The notes under the pieces are model-generated. The model saw only the letters and a list, made by a program, of their open reading frames with translations, did not search any database and was not told the DNA's origin. The position numbers and the translations under genes were made by a program. DNA of 64,000 nt, taken from assembly GCF_000006405.1 (NCBI RefSeq), contig NW_003214849.1, positions 60,040-124,039 of the forward strand, read 5' to 3'. Origin of the DNA: Perkinsus marinus ATCC 50983 (taxonomy: Eukaryota > Perkinsozoa > Perkinsida > Perkinsidae). Positions 1 through 11,728 of the stretch are shown here, piece by piece. Every line of letters starts with the position of its first letter. The first letter of the stretch is position 1.

Positions 1-3000
1 GCCGACAGTTATTAGCTGTCAGTGGAGGGATCACACCGGTTTGGCCAGTGCACGATGAAGCTTAGAAGTATTTTCATATTCCTCGCAGGATACATGAACT
101 ATGCTCTTGCGAATGGTGTGTGCGGCCATGATTCTTTGTGTAACTCAAGTCATACCACAGCAGACTGCATTACTCGTCATTTCAACAACGACAACGACAA
201 CCATAACATGTCTCATTATTCTCAAGTCACTTCTCGATCACAATAGCTTATTCTTGACAAGCTTCATTCAGACTCCTCGCCGTCATCGCTTTCTTCGGAT
301 TCGGGTAGGGATTCTGATTCGGGTTCGGGTAGGGCAGCCGCCACGTTCTGGCCTAGATTGTAAAGCTGAGGTAAGAAGCACTGAAATTGGCGGAATGAAC
401 ACCTGCTAGCGTTTACCGTGGAATCAGCACACAGCTCTGTGATCAACCAATGTGCAGCTGTGGGCTCCTCTAAGTCACCTAAGCTCGTCTTCGCGTAAAG
501 TGGACTATTCGGTTTGCGCTTGAGCGCGGCGCCAGCTAGACCGAAGTAAAGCTTCGTTAGTGCAAGCTTCATAACGTTCTTTGGCTTGAATATCCTGGAC
601 CGATGTCTCAGACGCGAGTGGTCCAGAGATCCGACTTCTATTTGATATTTCCCCAACTCTTCCTCCCCTTGCCAGTAAGGGAAAGCTAAATTGAAGTGCC
701 TGAACGGTCGATCTATGCCATCGGCTCGCTTCTTGACTCGCTTTCCTCGAGCTCATAAGCAAAGCCAACGGACGCAGCATCTCCCCAATAGGAGTGCGGC
801 ACTCCACACGAGTATTCAGTGGAACATGACAAAACTCCCGCCACTTACGTTATTTTTTGCCTGGGGATGATCTTTCGGGCAAGGTGGTGGAATACCTCGC
901 CATTCCTGAACAGTACATTAGCTCTGACACAACTCCCGATGTAACCGATAACCTCACTCATTTTTCGCTAAGCATCTGAGCTCAGACAAGGCAAGTACAC
1001 CATCGGTTTTTCTCTCTCCGGCTGATTTCGAAGGTACCATGCCGAAGATGGCATAGAGTCCAGATGACGATATTTTGTAATCTTCATGCGGGCCTTCAGG
1101 GCCTTCGTCAGCGGGCCCTTGAACCTACATTAGCCTCATGCTTGCAGCAGCCTCTAGAAGGTCTTCCCTACCGTCAAGTCGCGCGGGATACCCGTGAACC
1201 ACGATCCAAGTTGTCCCGCAATTTCCGACGCTTTCTGAATGAGAATTCATTGACCGAGCCGAGGCGCGAATTGAGATAAACTCGTCTTCAAGAGTCTTAC
1301 GGAAATTTTCTTCCCGCCGTTGCTGACCTTCACTGCGCCATTTGCGGGGACGGGAAGTATGCCCGGCACCAGCGAAGGCCTCGGATGGGCTATGCTCAAA
1401 GCCTGAACCATAAGCGAGACTTCATCGCGATGGATTCCAGGGTGAGCTCATGAGGATTGAGATAGCTGACAAGTTTTCTTACGTTACTAATGTCCTCTTG
1501 TGTGATGGGTGCAGTAGCGAGTCCACCATGCAGGACGAGGGCACAAGTCGCAGCACGAATCGCATAATTGACATTCATCATGATTTTATGACTAATACAA
1601 CTGACTGGATTTCCAGTTCACCCGAACAGAAGCTAAGTGGTATTATCACTTGAGTGAAATGATTTGGAAAGGTTTGCGTCTCGTCTGAGGAGACTGGAAG
1701 AAGGTGATTGCTCGAAAGGGCGAATCACAGCGATTCAATCGCTCGGGGCGATCGATCCTGACATCCTGAGCGGCGTTATGCAAGCCCCTACTATACTGCT
1801 CGAACTCCTTAATACATGATCGTTGGTAACGATTCGTTATTCATGATCTGTTGAGCTGAATGATTCAGTAAACCTGGAGGAGGCTATGTTGGAAACACCC
1901 AATGGAAGTAACAAGTGTCGGCGTCATGTCTCCTCTGAGGAGACTCCTCGTCGTGACGAGCCCGCGATTGCAAATCAGGACACGCTCGAAGCGTGTCGAT
2001 TCCGAGTAGGCTCGTGATGAGACTGAAAACGCCTTGGCAGGAGTTAGTTCTAGATTAAGAACCCATGGGTTTCCTCGGCTGCATATTATACTGAGTGTCC
2101 ATCACAATTTTCTGCGTTTTCTTTACCGCTAATTGCGACAGTGTTGAAGTATATGTTCGCTTCCCTCAGCTAAGCTTTGGAATCTCCTCACTAATTCGAG
2201 GAGTTCATACACGAAGCCTGGTAGAAGTTCCCGGAAACTAACAAGATTCTCCCCAACAATTTTCACCAACACATAGTTGACCATGTGCATATTCCCACTC
2301 TGATTTGCGGAATTGCTGATTTGCTGGTGAGAGTTCTGATGTAAGCTCTCCACTCAAGTGCTAGGTCTTTTGCTTTACCGGTATTATGGGAGTAGACTGA
2401 TAGGTAGAATTTCAGGAGTTTAATTATCGAGTTAATGAGATGACAACTAACATGGATATTCGTATTACTGAGTGATAGTAGGTTGGACTGTACGACAATG
2501 AACGGGACATAGCGAATTGTGATCGGAAAAACACCCGTGTTAGCAATCAACGTTTTTCAATCGACGGATAGTGACAACGTTGACAAGTAACAACGTTAAC
2601 AGTTGACACTGTCAACAGTTCGATCAAGATAATACAATCTCGAAAAGAGATCTAGTTTGTTAGGATTAGATAACTCAACAAGAGTTATTAACAAGTGGTT
2701 CTTAACTTAGGATCAATACAGTAATCATAAAGTATACGCTAGGCTAGCAAAGGGGACAAGTATCACAAGAATCTAAAATTACAGGAGACACTTGTGTACA
2801 ATATTTCCTCACATAGTTCTTCCGGGCGTTGACGCGCATAAGTGATATTGTATTAGAAGCGTCTCATAATGCTCAACGCAGTAGAGGAGACGCTGAACGG
2901 AATGCGACTAAGGAAAAACTATATATACTCAATTGGAGTACAGTTCGATTTGGTTCCGGGTTCGATCCACGGCGCGAGCATTTTCTGCAATATACCGTGC

Positions 3001-3200
3001 GCGTGCGTGCATTTTCATAAAAGGCATATCTCTCTAAGTCAAGATTGAGATCATCTCGAAATTTAACATTCTTTAGTTGAAATCTAATAGCAATAAGAAA
3101 CTGGGCTTAGCGGAGCGAAGCTACTTAAGATTAATATTAAATAGTGACTTCCCGAAAAGTGTTCGATGATGTCCAAATGTAGTGGAACGTAATCTGTACT
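1..3200. other. No confident gene; degraded sequence
   Basis: I find no gene here that I can support. A minus-strand open stretch at 264-656 ends in an acidic Glu/Ser/Asp tail, but it has no recognisable domain and no clear start. A T-arm-like GGGTTCGATCC sits near 2960 and an 8-1-8 palindrome (GTCTCCTC-T-GAGGAGAC) near 1925. The stretch looks like decayed mobile DNA. Confidence 0.5.
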
Positions 3201-3224
3201 CAATGGTGTTTTCCAAAGCTCAAC

Positions 3225-3755
3225 AGTGTAGAGAAATATGCACATGGTCAGCAACATATGTTGGTGATGATAATATGAAAATTGTGAGGAAACTTCGGGA
3301 ATTGATTCCAATACATTTCTACCTGCATTCGTAGGTATACTTAGTTTCAGGGAAACTCCTGAGCTCAGCTGAGGAGAGGGAGTATATATTTCTAAATATT
3401 ATTATCGAAATATTATTTCGCCGCTTTCCTCAGCTGTAGGGCTTCATATACGAATTTTCAGGTAAAACGCTCAAAAACGAACAAAAGCTCCCAAAACTCC
3501 CACCGAATTTTCATATTGTCATCACCAACACATGTGATTGATGACAATGTGCATATTTTTCCACATTGTTCGTCGCATAACTGCAACATAGAAAATGCAG
3601 GGCGACTTTTTGTAATTTTAGATATTATAAAAAGCCGTATATTTACTATTGTTGAAGTATGAATATATGCACGAATTCAGGTAGGACTAATGAAAATTTC
3701 TTCCAAAATTTCCTCTTAGAATTTCCGTATTGTCATCACCAACACATGCAGTTCG
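3225..3755. mobile_element. hAT-like MITE-B, three truncated copies
   Basis: A reverse copy (about 3225-3395) is followed by two forward, shortened copies (about 3410-3570 and 3645-3755). MITE-B is recognised by TTTCCTCAGCTGAGCTCAGG at one end and CACCAACACATGTAGTTGAC near the other. Confidence 0.75.
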
Positions 3756-3835
3756 CTACCATCTGTTTCACAGTTGATGTTATCTCGTACATGTCGCGCG
3801 TGGTACCATTCGAGTCGCTATGTTATTGACAATTG
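3755..3835 (+). pseudogene. Partial duplicate of the XPNPEP 5' end
   Basis: This segment repeats the sequence around the aminopeptidase start at 3885-3990 (CTACCATCTGTTTCACAG, then TTGATGTTATCTCGTAC, then ATGTCGCGCGTGGTACCA). It lacks 46 nt that lie between the last two blocks in the real gene, so the mitochondrial-leader codons are lost. The reading frame ends soon afterwards. It lies between MITE-B remnants and the gene. Confidence 0.8.
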
Positions 3836-3889
3836 TGGAATAAATACGAGAATGTGAATATTTCACGCACGATTATATACAAGCTCACT

Positions 3890-3908
3890 ACCATCTGTTT
3901 CACAGTTG
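3890..3908 (+). promoter_or_regulatory. Possible 3' (trans-)splice acceptor before the XPNPEP start
   Basis: The pyrimidine-rich tract CCATCTGTTTCACAG ends in AG only 3 nt before ATG 3909. In lineages with spliced-leader trans-splicing (dinoflagellates and Perkinsus are known cases) such a site would accept the leader. It could also be an ordinary acceptor of a 5'UTR intron. There is no transcript evidence. Confidence 0.3.
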
Positions 3909-6900
3909 ATGTTATCTCGTACGCTTTTACGGTCCTTTTCCGTAGCGTCATATAATCGTGTTATAAACATGTCGCGCGTGGTACCACTCGAGACTCTGTC
4001 GGAGAGACTCATAAAATTCCGTAAAGTGATGGAGGAGAAGCAATTCGGTGCTTATATAGTTCGCCACGATGACGCTCATCAGTCCGAGTAAGTCAACTTA
4101 TAATGATCGTTTGGAAATTTTGGGAAATTTTATTGAATTTTACGCAAATTCGTAAGTAAATTTTCACGATATAGTGAGAAAACTCCTGATCTCAAAAAGT
4201 TGTTGAGAGTGTGGTATGAATTTTCAGATACATCGCTGCTTGTGACGAACGCGTAGCATACCTCTCTGGTTTTGACGGTTCTGCAGGGACATGTGTTGTT
4301 ACTCCGACACAAGCTCTTCTGTGGACCGATGGCAGATATTTTTTACAAGCTCAAAATCAATTCGGAAAGGAGTGGTATCTGATGAAAGACCGTGAACCTA
4401 ACATTCCCACAGTGAAAGATTGGCTGCTTAGTAAGAACAGCATATGGAATCTACGATGTTAGTAGTACTAACATGAGAGCTTCGATACGATCGTGATATA
4501 ATGGAGTTTCACGACCCGTTTTACGCGAAGTGGCGTAAAACTCGGTGAAAACCCCAATATGCAGTAGTCGTGAAATATATTTTTCACTAGTGCTTTTCAT
4601 ATCACTAGGGTGGTGAAACTCCGTTATAAATCTTGTATCAGTGCATATCACTATACTCAATATATCAATATAGTAGAGTTTCTTGACCCTAGTGATATGT
4701 TTCACGACTACTGCATATCACCGCGAATATCGCGAGTTTTTCACCGAGTTTTACGCCACTCCAACACACCGTGTAAAACTCCATTATAGTACTCCCTTGG
4801 AACTCGCATTTGTTTTATGTGAATTTCATCTGATTAACGTTGTGAAAGAACCACTTCTACATATCTACATTTTCGAGATGGTTTTCCATATTGTCACCAA
4901 CACATGTAGTTGAACATGTTTATACTTTCTTACACTGTAGTAGTTTATGATAATTTTCAACTATACAGTATTTATGCATATCTACATTTTCGAGGTGGTT
5001 TTCCATATTGTCACCAACACATGTAGTTGACCATGTTTATACTTTCTTACACTGTAGTAGTTTATGATAATTTTCAACTATACAGTATTTATGCATATCT
5101 ACATTTCCAGATGGCTGAGTTCTTGAGACTAGTGATAATTGCATATGGAACATCTTATATTAGTAGTATAACAACAGTTTGGAATTTGTAATCGTCTGAG
5201 ATATTGAATCTCCTATCCGCATTCAGTGTGGGGGGAAATATGCATACGGTCAACCACATGTGTTGGTGCTGCCAAAAATGTTCGCTTTCCTCAGCTGAGC
5301 TCCAAATTTTCCTCACTAATCATAGAATTTTATATACAAATTAGGAGAATGTATAAGATTAGTGTACAGACACTAACAAGGATTTTCCAAATTTTCCTCA
5401 GAGTTTTCATATTGCCACCAACACATGTGGTTGATCATGCGCAAATTTTACCACACTGGCATGTGTTGGTGATGACAATATGAAAATTCTGAAAAAAAGT
5501 TATTAGTTTTCACCCTCATTTTCATGTATAATTAGCTTTGGAAACTCCAGAGCTCAACTGAGGAAAGCGAAAATATATTTCTCCGACGATTACTTTTTCC
5601 TTTTTTTCAGAAAATGCAAAGGACGTGACTGTCGGTGTCGACCCAGCGGTTACCTCAGTGGCGAGCTATATGGATTACACGAAAAGTGGTTTGAAAATCG
5701 CAATGGAAGAGCAGAATTTGGTGGATGCAATCTGGGATGATGATAAAGAGTACCCTAGACCTAAGCCTGGCAGTGATCCGGTAATAAGGAGTTTTACGAC
5801 CCGTTTTACGTGAAGTGGTGTAATAATACTCGATGAAAAATGCGATATTCGCGGTGATATGCAGTAGTCGTAAAATATGTTTTTCACCAGTGTTTTTCAT
5901 ATCACTAGGGTGGTGAACTCCATTATAAACATTATTTTTCCCATTGTTATCAAACTCTAGAAAACGTTATTTCTCAAAGCTGGTGTCACTCTGTAGATGA
6001 AAACAATTTGATTCGTTCGCCTTGGAAGATTTCATTTCAAACGTAGGTGCTGTTCCTCGATGAGAAATATTCTGGAGAGAGTACACTATCGAAGTTAACA
6101 CGAGTTCGAGAGGCTATGAAAAAACAGAATTGTAATGCGATGTTGGCGTCGTCTCTGGATGTCATCGCATGGACTACTAATCTTCGAGGAAGTGATATAG
6201 AGTAAGGCTGGGGGAAAGTACGGTATTCATGAGTTGATCTAGCCCAGACGTTTGGGTGTTGGGCGACTATGAGAAAGGTCGTGGGATCAAATCTATGTTA
6301 GAGTGTTATATTATTAGTAGTGGTGACAGTCACCGAGAGAAAGAAATTGCTGTAGTGATTGATGGGATTGTAATTTACAAAATGACGATTATTGAATTTT
6401 ATCGAAAGACTAATACAATGTACGTTCGCGGCGACCCAAGGTGTCCTCGTGCGAATGCACATCTCTCGTGGCACGTTGGGGGGAGCAACGAGGTCGTGAC
6501 CTAAGTACTCCGACGTTGGTCCCTCCATAAGATCTTACATCCGTATGTTTGCTGCAAGGTTAACAACTGGTATTAGGTGATATAACATTAGAACCTAACA
6601 TAATAATCGTTGTATATACGCCTTATATGTATTACGTAATAGGAGTATCCTCTAGCGTCTTGTCGTCGTCGTTGTTGTTAGTACTGATATGTTTTATGTG
6701 AACCCGTACCTCTGTGTGAAGTCACAGCTACCGTACTCGCACTCCTGTAGTGGTGTAGATGAATATGTGTATATTCATGAATATATTTTGCGAATGAGAA
6801 TAAAGATTCACTAAAATCTATATTCGCTCGATATAGTTATTACTGATGTTTACTTCTTGCAGAATTGATATTAGAGAGCTCATATGCTAGTCCATAGGAA

Positions 6901-9797
6901 ACAAATTTCTTTTTCACATGAGCGAACTCATGTAATGGAATTTCTTTAGTTTAGTTTTACATTATGTTAGGTACAATCCCCTATTCATGTCGTATTTGGT
7001 TATACTACAAGACTCTTGTTTGCTTTTTGTGAATTCTTGTCGCTTCACAAAGGATGCTACTGATGCTATGCAAAAAGCTGGGGTGCAATGTCGGCCTTAT
7101 GAAGAAGTAATGTGAAAAAATTTTGTGGCGCGTGACAGATTATTTTCGTCAGGTTTTTTCCTGGCTGAAATCCAACTGTTCATCAATCGGAAAAGTGTGG
7201 CTGGACCCCAACGCCTGCAATATGGCAGTTTACAGTGCGCTGGGTTCGGAGGCTGCTAAGTATGAGAACAGACTCCCTATGGTGTTGTGGAAAGCGATTA
7301 AAAATGAAGTGGAATGTGAAGGCGCGAGAGAGGCTCATCGAGAAGACGGTTTAGCTAAGACTAGATATATGTAATATGGTGGAGCGTAATACTACTCTGT
7401 TAAATGTAGTGGTTGTGATATATATATTTCTCACTAGTGTTTTTCATATATTGTTGAATAAATAGGAAATTCTATATCATAGCATTTAGTAATTGTTATG
7501 TTTTGTTGGAGTTTCACCCGTTTTACGTGAAGTGGTGAAAAACCCGATATGAAGTGAAATTAAAATACTTGGCGAATCACTTCATATCACGTGATATACA
7601 TACCACTTGTTTTACTAGTGTTTTTCATATCACTAGGGGGGTGAAGCTCGAGTGATGGAAAATATGCACATGTGTTGGTAAAATTTGTGAAAATTCTGAA
7701 CGTTGGTTTCTGTACTTTTTTTTCCGGATTTTATATGTAGAGCAGTGTTGGAGTAGGAATATATGCTAGCTTTCCTCAGCTGCTGAGCTCAGGAGTTTCC
7801 TATACAGTGTTGGAGTAGGAATATATGTTCGCTTTCTTCAGCTGAGCTCAGGAGTTTCCTATACAGTGTTGGAGTAGGAATATATGTTCGCTTTCTTCAG
7901 CTGAGCTCAGGAGTTTCCTATACAGTGTTGGAGTAGGAATATATGTTCGCTTTCTTCAGCTGAGCTCAGGAGTTTCCTATACAGTGTTGGAGTAGGAATA
8001 TATGTTCGCTTTCCTCAGCTGAGCTCAGGAGTTTCCTATACAGTGTTGGAGTAGGAATATATGTTCGCTTTCTTCAGCTGAGCTCAGGAGTTTCCTATAC
8101 AGTGTTGGAGTAGGAATATATGTTCGCTTTCTTCAGCTGAGCTCAGGAGTTTCCAAAGCTAACTATAAGAGTGTACAGAAACTTTGTAGAATTTCGTCAG
8201 AATTTTCAACACATGCAGTCAACTTTGAGTAATATCAACATGATAACAATATGAATCGATTGACACCAACGTTTTAGAAGCGTTACGTAGTCTATAGTCG
8301 TACTAGTCTCAAATTGAAGAACTCAGCCGTCTCGAAAATCTACATATGCATTCATACTGTATAATTGAAAACTATCATAAACTACTACAGTGTAAGGAAG
8401 TATAAACATGGTCAACTACATGTGTTGGTGACAATATGGAAAACCATCTCGAAAATGTAGATATGTATACATACTGTATAGTTGAAAATTATCATAAACT
8501 ACTACAATGTAAGAAAATATACGTGTTGGTGACAATATGGAAAACCACCTCGAAAATGTAGATATGCATAAGTGGTTCTTTCACACTGTAGGTATTGGCT
8601 GGAGCACCAGCTCGCTGATCTTAAGAGGAGTGATCTCGACGAAGTTGATGTTGCTGATAAATTGGAAGAATTTAGGAAAAAAAGTCCAAATTTTCGCGGG
8701 CTTAGTTTTACAAGTACTATATGTGTGGGCGTTGAGGAATTGCAAGATAGCAAGATTTTCACATTTTTCAGCGATTTCTTCGTTTGGAGCGAATGCTGCG
8801 GTTATTCATTATAGTCCTACGAAGGGAAGTGCGAGATCTGCTAGTGATAAGGAAATGTGAGTTGGAAAATGTTTGCGCATGCGTGCAGTCTTGGAGTAGG
8901 AATATATGTTTGCTGCATTTGAGAGTTTTTTCAGTAAATGTTGGTTAAGACTTTGCCGAAAATTTCGGCTTAGTTCGGGAAATTCCGCATTGATTGTAGA
9001 AGTTTATATATGAATTCGGGTAGAAGTGTACAGAAATTAATAATAATTTTCGAAATTGTCACCAACATATGTAGCTGATGATGTACAGATTTTCATATTT
9101 TTGTGCATGCGTGCAGTGCTGGAGTAGGAATATATGTTAGCTTTCCTCAGCTGAGCTCAGGAGTTTCCTATACAGTGTTGGAGTAGGAATATATGTTAGC
9201 TTTCATCAGCTGAGCTCAGGAGTTTCCTATACAGTGTTGGAGTAGGAATATATGTTAGCTTTCCTCACCTGAGCTCAGGAGTTTCCTATACAGTGTTGGA
9301 GTAGGAATATATGTTCGCTTTCATCAGCTGAGCTCAGGGGTTTCCTATACAGTGTTGGAGTAGGAATATATGTTCGCTTTCATCAGCTGAGCTCAGGAGT
9401 TTCCGAAGCTAATTATAAGAGTTATAGTAGACACGTAAGAATTTCCCAAAATTTTAATACTATCACCAACACATGTAGTTGATCATGTATAAATTTTCCT
9501 ATGTTTGTGTCTGCGTGCAAGTGTGAAATTTTTGTGTCTGCGTGCAAATATGATTTTTTTATCAAGGTATCTGGTGGATTCTGGAGGACAGTATTGGCAA
9601 GGCACGACTGATGTAACTCGTACCGTGCATTTGGGTACTCCTACTGCTGCTGAGAAGGATGCATATACTCGAGTTTTGAGGGGGCACATAGCGTTAGCAA
9701 AGCAGAAGTTCCCGGTGGGGACAGTTGGTCAGGCTTTGGACGCATTAGCTCGGCAATATCTCTGGCAAGGAGGAATGGACTTTCGACATGGAACAGG

Positions 9798-9835
<38 letters not shown>

Positions 9836-11728
9836 TGATGATGATTTTAAAATGGTAGTAGTTGATTTTATTAAGAATTTGGATAAAATGTGTATAAGTT
9901 TACCAAAAATTTCAAACTAGAGTAGATGATGAGTTTCAATCGTAGTAGTTTGTGATGATTTTGAAATGGTAATAGTTAAATTGGTTTTATTAGAAATTTA
10001 GATAAAATGGGTATAATTTTATCAGAAATTTCAGACTAGAGTAGATGATGATTTTCAATCATAGCAGTTTGTGATGGTCGGCAGTGTTGGAATATATGTT
10101 CGCTCTCCTCAGCTGAGGTTGGGAACTTTCTCGTTATTTATAAAAGTTGCTGTATGAATTCGGGTAGAAGTGTTGAGACTTTTTCGCACAATTTTCGTAT
10201 TGTCATCACCAACACATGTAGTGACCATGTGCATATTTTTCGATAGCAAAATATACGTACGGTTTGGAGTTGAAATATATAAAAACTAATACGAATTTCT
10301 TCCAAAATTTCCTCTCTCGATACTTGTCAGGTCACGGTGTTGGAGCCTATCTCTGCGTTCACGAAGGGCCTCACAATATCGGACCTCCTGGTCGTCCAGG
10401 GTACTCTATAATGGGATGAAGATTTTCCTACTTACTGCTGTTTCACCACCCTAGTGATATTAAAAACATAGTGCATATTTTAGTTGGCGAAAAACGCATG
10501 TGAGCAGTGAATAACGCGTAAAACATGTGGTATGTGTTTTACGTGATACGGGGTGGTTTGCTGAGTATCGCGTTTTTCACCACTTCACGTAAAACGGGTG
10601 AAACAGCCTTGTGTATTTAGTATTCCGGAGCCGTTGAAGCCTGGCATGATAATCAGCAACGAGCCTGGATACTATAAGGATGGGGAGTTTGGTATTCGCA
10701 TAGAGAGTCTGATGCTTGTCCGAGGTAGGTGGTAGGTCGCGGGTTCGATCCCTGCACCTGTCGTTTTTTCCGGAATATATTCCTCGTTAAATATAGGAGT
10801 TAGGCAGAAATGTAGAAAAATGAATAAATTTTCCTATTTATTAGTAAATAAAAAAGTTAACCGTTTTTCCACATAGTCTTTTCCCAGAATATATGTTCAC
10901 TTTCTTCAGCTGAGCTCNNNNNNNNNNNNNNNNNNNNNNNNNNNNNNNNNNNNNNNNNNNNNNNNNNNNNNNNNNNNNNNNNNNNNNNNNNNNNNNNNNN
11001 NNNNNNNNNNNNNNNNNACATTTGCTGGAAATGGAGACGCTAACTTTGGTGCCGATTCAGAAGAAACTGATCAACTCTGAGGATATGAACGCCGATGAAA
11101 TAGAGTGGTTGAATGAGTATCACGCACGAGTTTTTGCCAATGCTGAACCACATGTAAGTGGAAATGTGAGATAATTATTAGTTTACATTTGTATTATGAA
11201 ATTGGTAGAAGGATGGTAGGTATTCGATTATATGCTGATACTTGAAGAAGCTCTGTAGCAGCGAATATATTTTCTCTGGTTTTCGAGTTATTATAGTAGC
11301 CTTATTTTATGTCTTGTGAGGTTGTAGTAGCGAGATTATGTGTTTGGGATACTTACCAATACAGTGGCATATCACTATTTTCACAGTGTGTCACTATTTC
11401 CAATATACTAATACAGTAGCATATCACTATTTTCACAGTGTATCACTATTTTCAATATACCAATACAGTAGCATATCACTATTTTCACAGTGTATCACTA
11501 TTTCCAATATACTAATACAGTGGCATATCACTATTTTCACGATATATCACTATTTCCAATATACCAATACAACAGGTGTACAGTTCTCTTTGTCAGATCA
11601 AAGATGAAGCCGAGTTGGCATGGCTGAGGGATGCCTGTGCTCCACTGGTGGAGACGACTTCTCCTCGAAAGCGTAGAGGATCTTCGAGCCGTGCTGAGAG
11701 TATTGATAAGAGACAAAAGAATGATTGA
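3909..11728 (+). CDS. XPNPEP1: X-Pro aminopeptidase (aminopeptidase P, M24B), 13 exons
   Basis: It removes an N-terminal residue that precedes proline, as a dinuclear-metal M24 peptidase. Exons: 3909-4087, 4228-4430, 5611-5780, 6047-6201, 6971-7106, 7153-7370, 8592-8713, 8772-8856, 9567-9796, 10331-10400, 10621-10724, about 11018-11153 (start lost in an N gap) and 11597-11728. Phases agree at all junctions outside the gap. Recognisable blocks in order: [58 protein letters not shown], then the metal site [26 protein letters not shown] and METLTLVP (Asp, Asp, His, Glu, Glu). Residues 1-20 are rich in Ser, Leu and Arg and resemble a mitochondrial leader. Met21 at ATG 3969 would give a cytosolic form, so dual targeting is possible. 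A small exon between 10724 and 11018 is probably missing from the assembly. The Lys/Arg/Ser-rich tail is not typical of the human protein. Confidence 0.95.
4494..4792. mobile_element. MITE-A, two copies in XPNPEP intron 2
   Basis: A forward copy (4494-4627) carries GGAGTTTCACGACCCG at one end and GTGGTGAAACTCC at the other, flanked by TA dinucleotides (TA-TAAT-GGAG and CTCC-GTTA-TA). A reverse copy (4676-4792) follows. The subterminal inverted TIRs and TA duplication suggest a Tc1/mariner/pogo-type non-autonomous element. Confidence 0.8.
4853..5112 (+). repeat. Repeat C, two tandem copies (about 125 bp)
   Basis: Two near-identical units run from ATATCTACATTTTCGAG through TTACACTGTAGTAG to ACAGTATTTATGC, in intron 2 of XPNPEP. 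The same unit occurs in opposite orientation in intron 6 (8330-8575). Confidence 0.8.
5225..5580. mobile_element. MITE-B copies in XPNPEP intron 2
   Basis: A 3' terminus in reverse (CAGTGTGGGGGGAAATATGC at 5227), a forward truncated copy (about 5280-5463) and another reverse copy (about 5456-5580) are nested. The last ends shortly before the T-rich tract and acceptor TTTTTTTCAG at 5610. Confidence 0.7.
5781..5935 (+). mobile_element. MITE-A at the 5' splice site of XPNPEP intron 3
   Basis: Exon 3 ends at ...GATCCG and the intron opens GTAATAAGGAGTTTTACGAC, so the element starts within the splice donor. The other end reads GGTGGTGAACTCC followed by ATTATA, consistent with a TA duplication. 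Confidence 0.75.
7508..7655 (+). mobile_element. MITE-A in XPNPEP intron 6
   Basis: TIRs TTGGAGTTTCACCCG and GGGGGTGAAGCTCGAG bound an internally rearranged copy that contains an extra ATCACTTCATATCACG segment. Confidence 0.7.
7743..8225 (+). mobile_element. MITE-B with its 5' end amplified in a seven-copy 59-bp array
   Basis: A 59-bp unit beginning CAGTGTTGGAGTAGGAATAT starts at 7743, 7805, 7864, 7923, 7982, 8041 and 8100 (the first is 62 bp). The rest of the element follows, running to ACACATGCAGTCAAC. Six of the seven units carry the locus-specific variant ATGTTCGCTTT. Confidence 0.85.
8216..8345 (+). repeat. Repeat D, copy 1
   Basis: CAACTTTGAGTAATATCAAC to GTACTAGTCTCAAATTG is shared almost base for base with 53390-53515, which lies in an intron of the CFAP100-like gene. 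Confidence 0.8.
8330..8575 (-). repeat. Repeat C, inverted copies in XPNPEP intron 6
   Basis: Two units are the reverse complement of those at 4853-5112 (for example GTTGGTGACAATATGGAAAA followed by CCTCGAAAATGTAGATATGC). The second unit is shortened. Confidence 0.8.
8887..9500 (+). mobile_element. MITE-B copy plus MITE-B with a five-copy 59-bp array
   Basis: A degenerate copy (8887-9105) is followed by a second element at 9114-9500. The 5' 59-bp end of the second is repeated at 9114, 9173, 9232, 9291 and 9350. It lies in XPNPEP intron 8, whose acceptor ATCAAG is at 9561-9566. Confidence 0.8.
9797..9835 (+). repeat. (GTA)n microsatellite at a splice donor
   Basis: About twelve GTA units start directly at the GTGAGTAGTAG donor of XPNPEP intron 9. 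Confidence 0.9.
10083..10240 (+). mobile_element. MITE-B, truncated, XPNPEP intron 9
   Basis: It starts CAGTGTTGGAATATATGTTC and runs to CACCAACACATGTAGTGACC and CATATTTTTCG. The canonical CACACTG terminus is absent. Confidence 0.7.
10425..10607 (+). mobile_element. MITE-A filling XPNPEP intron 10
   Basis: TIRs GCTGTTTCACCACCC and ACGGGTGAAACAGC bracket nearly the whole 220-nt intron (10401-10620). The TIR variant GCTGTTTC replaces the usual GGAGTTTC. Confidence 0.75.
10725..10775 (+). pseudogene. tRNA 3'-half-like sequence at the XPNPEP intron 11 donor
   Basis: The intron opens GTAGGTGGTAGGTC and continues CGCGGGTTCGATCCCTGC, a T-stem and loop with the B-box core GGTTCGATCC, then GTCGTTTTTT, like a Pol III terminator. 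No 5' tRNA half is visible because the exon lies upstream. Confidence 0.6.
10868..10917 (+). mobile_element. MITE-B fragment running into the gap
   Basis: AGAATATATGTTCACTTTCT then TCAGCTGAGCTC matches the MITE-B 5' end and is cut by the Ns. Confidence 0.6.
10918..11017. other. Assembly gap (100 N)
   Basis: One hundred Ns, probably of arbitrary length, next to a MITE-B copy. A short XPNPEP exon between the LMLVR and LTLVP blocks is likely hidden here. Confidence 1.
11362..11570 (+). repeat. 52-bp tandem repeat, four copies
   Basis: Units start at 11362, 11414, 11466 and 11518 (CAGTAGCATATCACTATTTT, then CACAGTGTATCACTATTTCC). They are in the last XPNPEP intron. Confidence 0.9.

Noticed and set aside
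7743-8158. Regular 59-bp repeats that look like a CRISPR array
   Set aside because: There are no unique spacers between units; the units abut directly and are the end of a MITE. The DNA is eukaryotic.
8502-8860. Overlapping ORFs on both strands around 8.5-8.9 kb
   Set aside because: Only the + frame that forms XPNPEP exons 7 and 8 has conserved motifs; the rest are shadows and repeat C.
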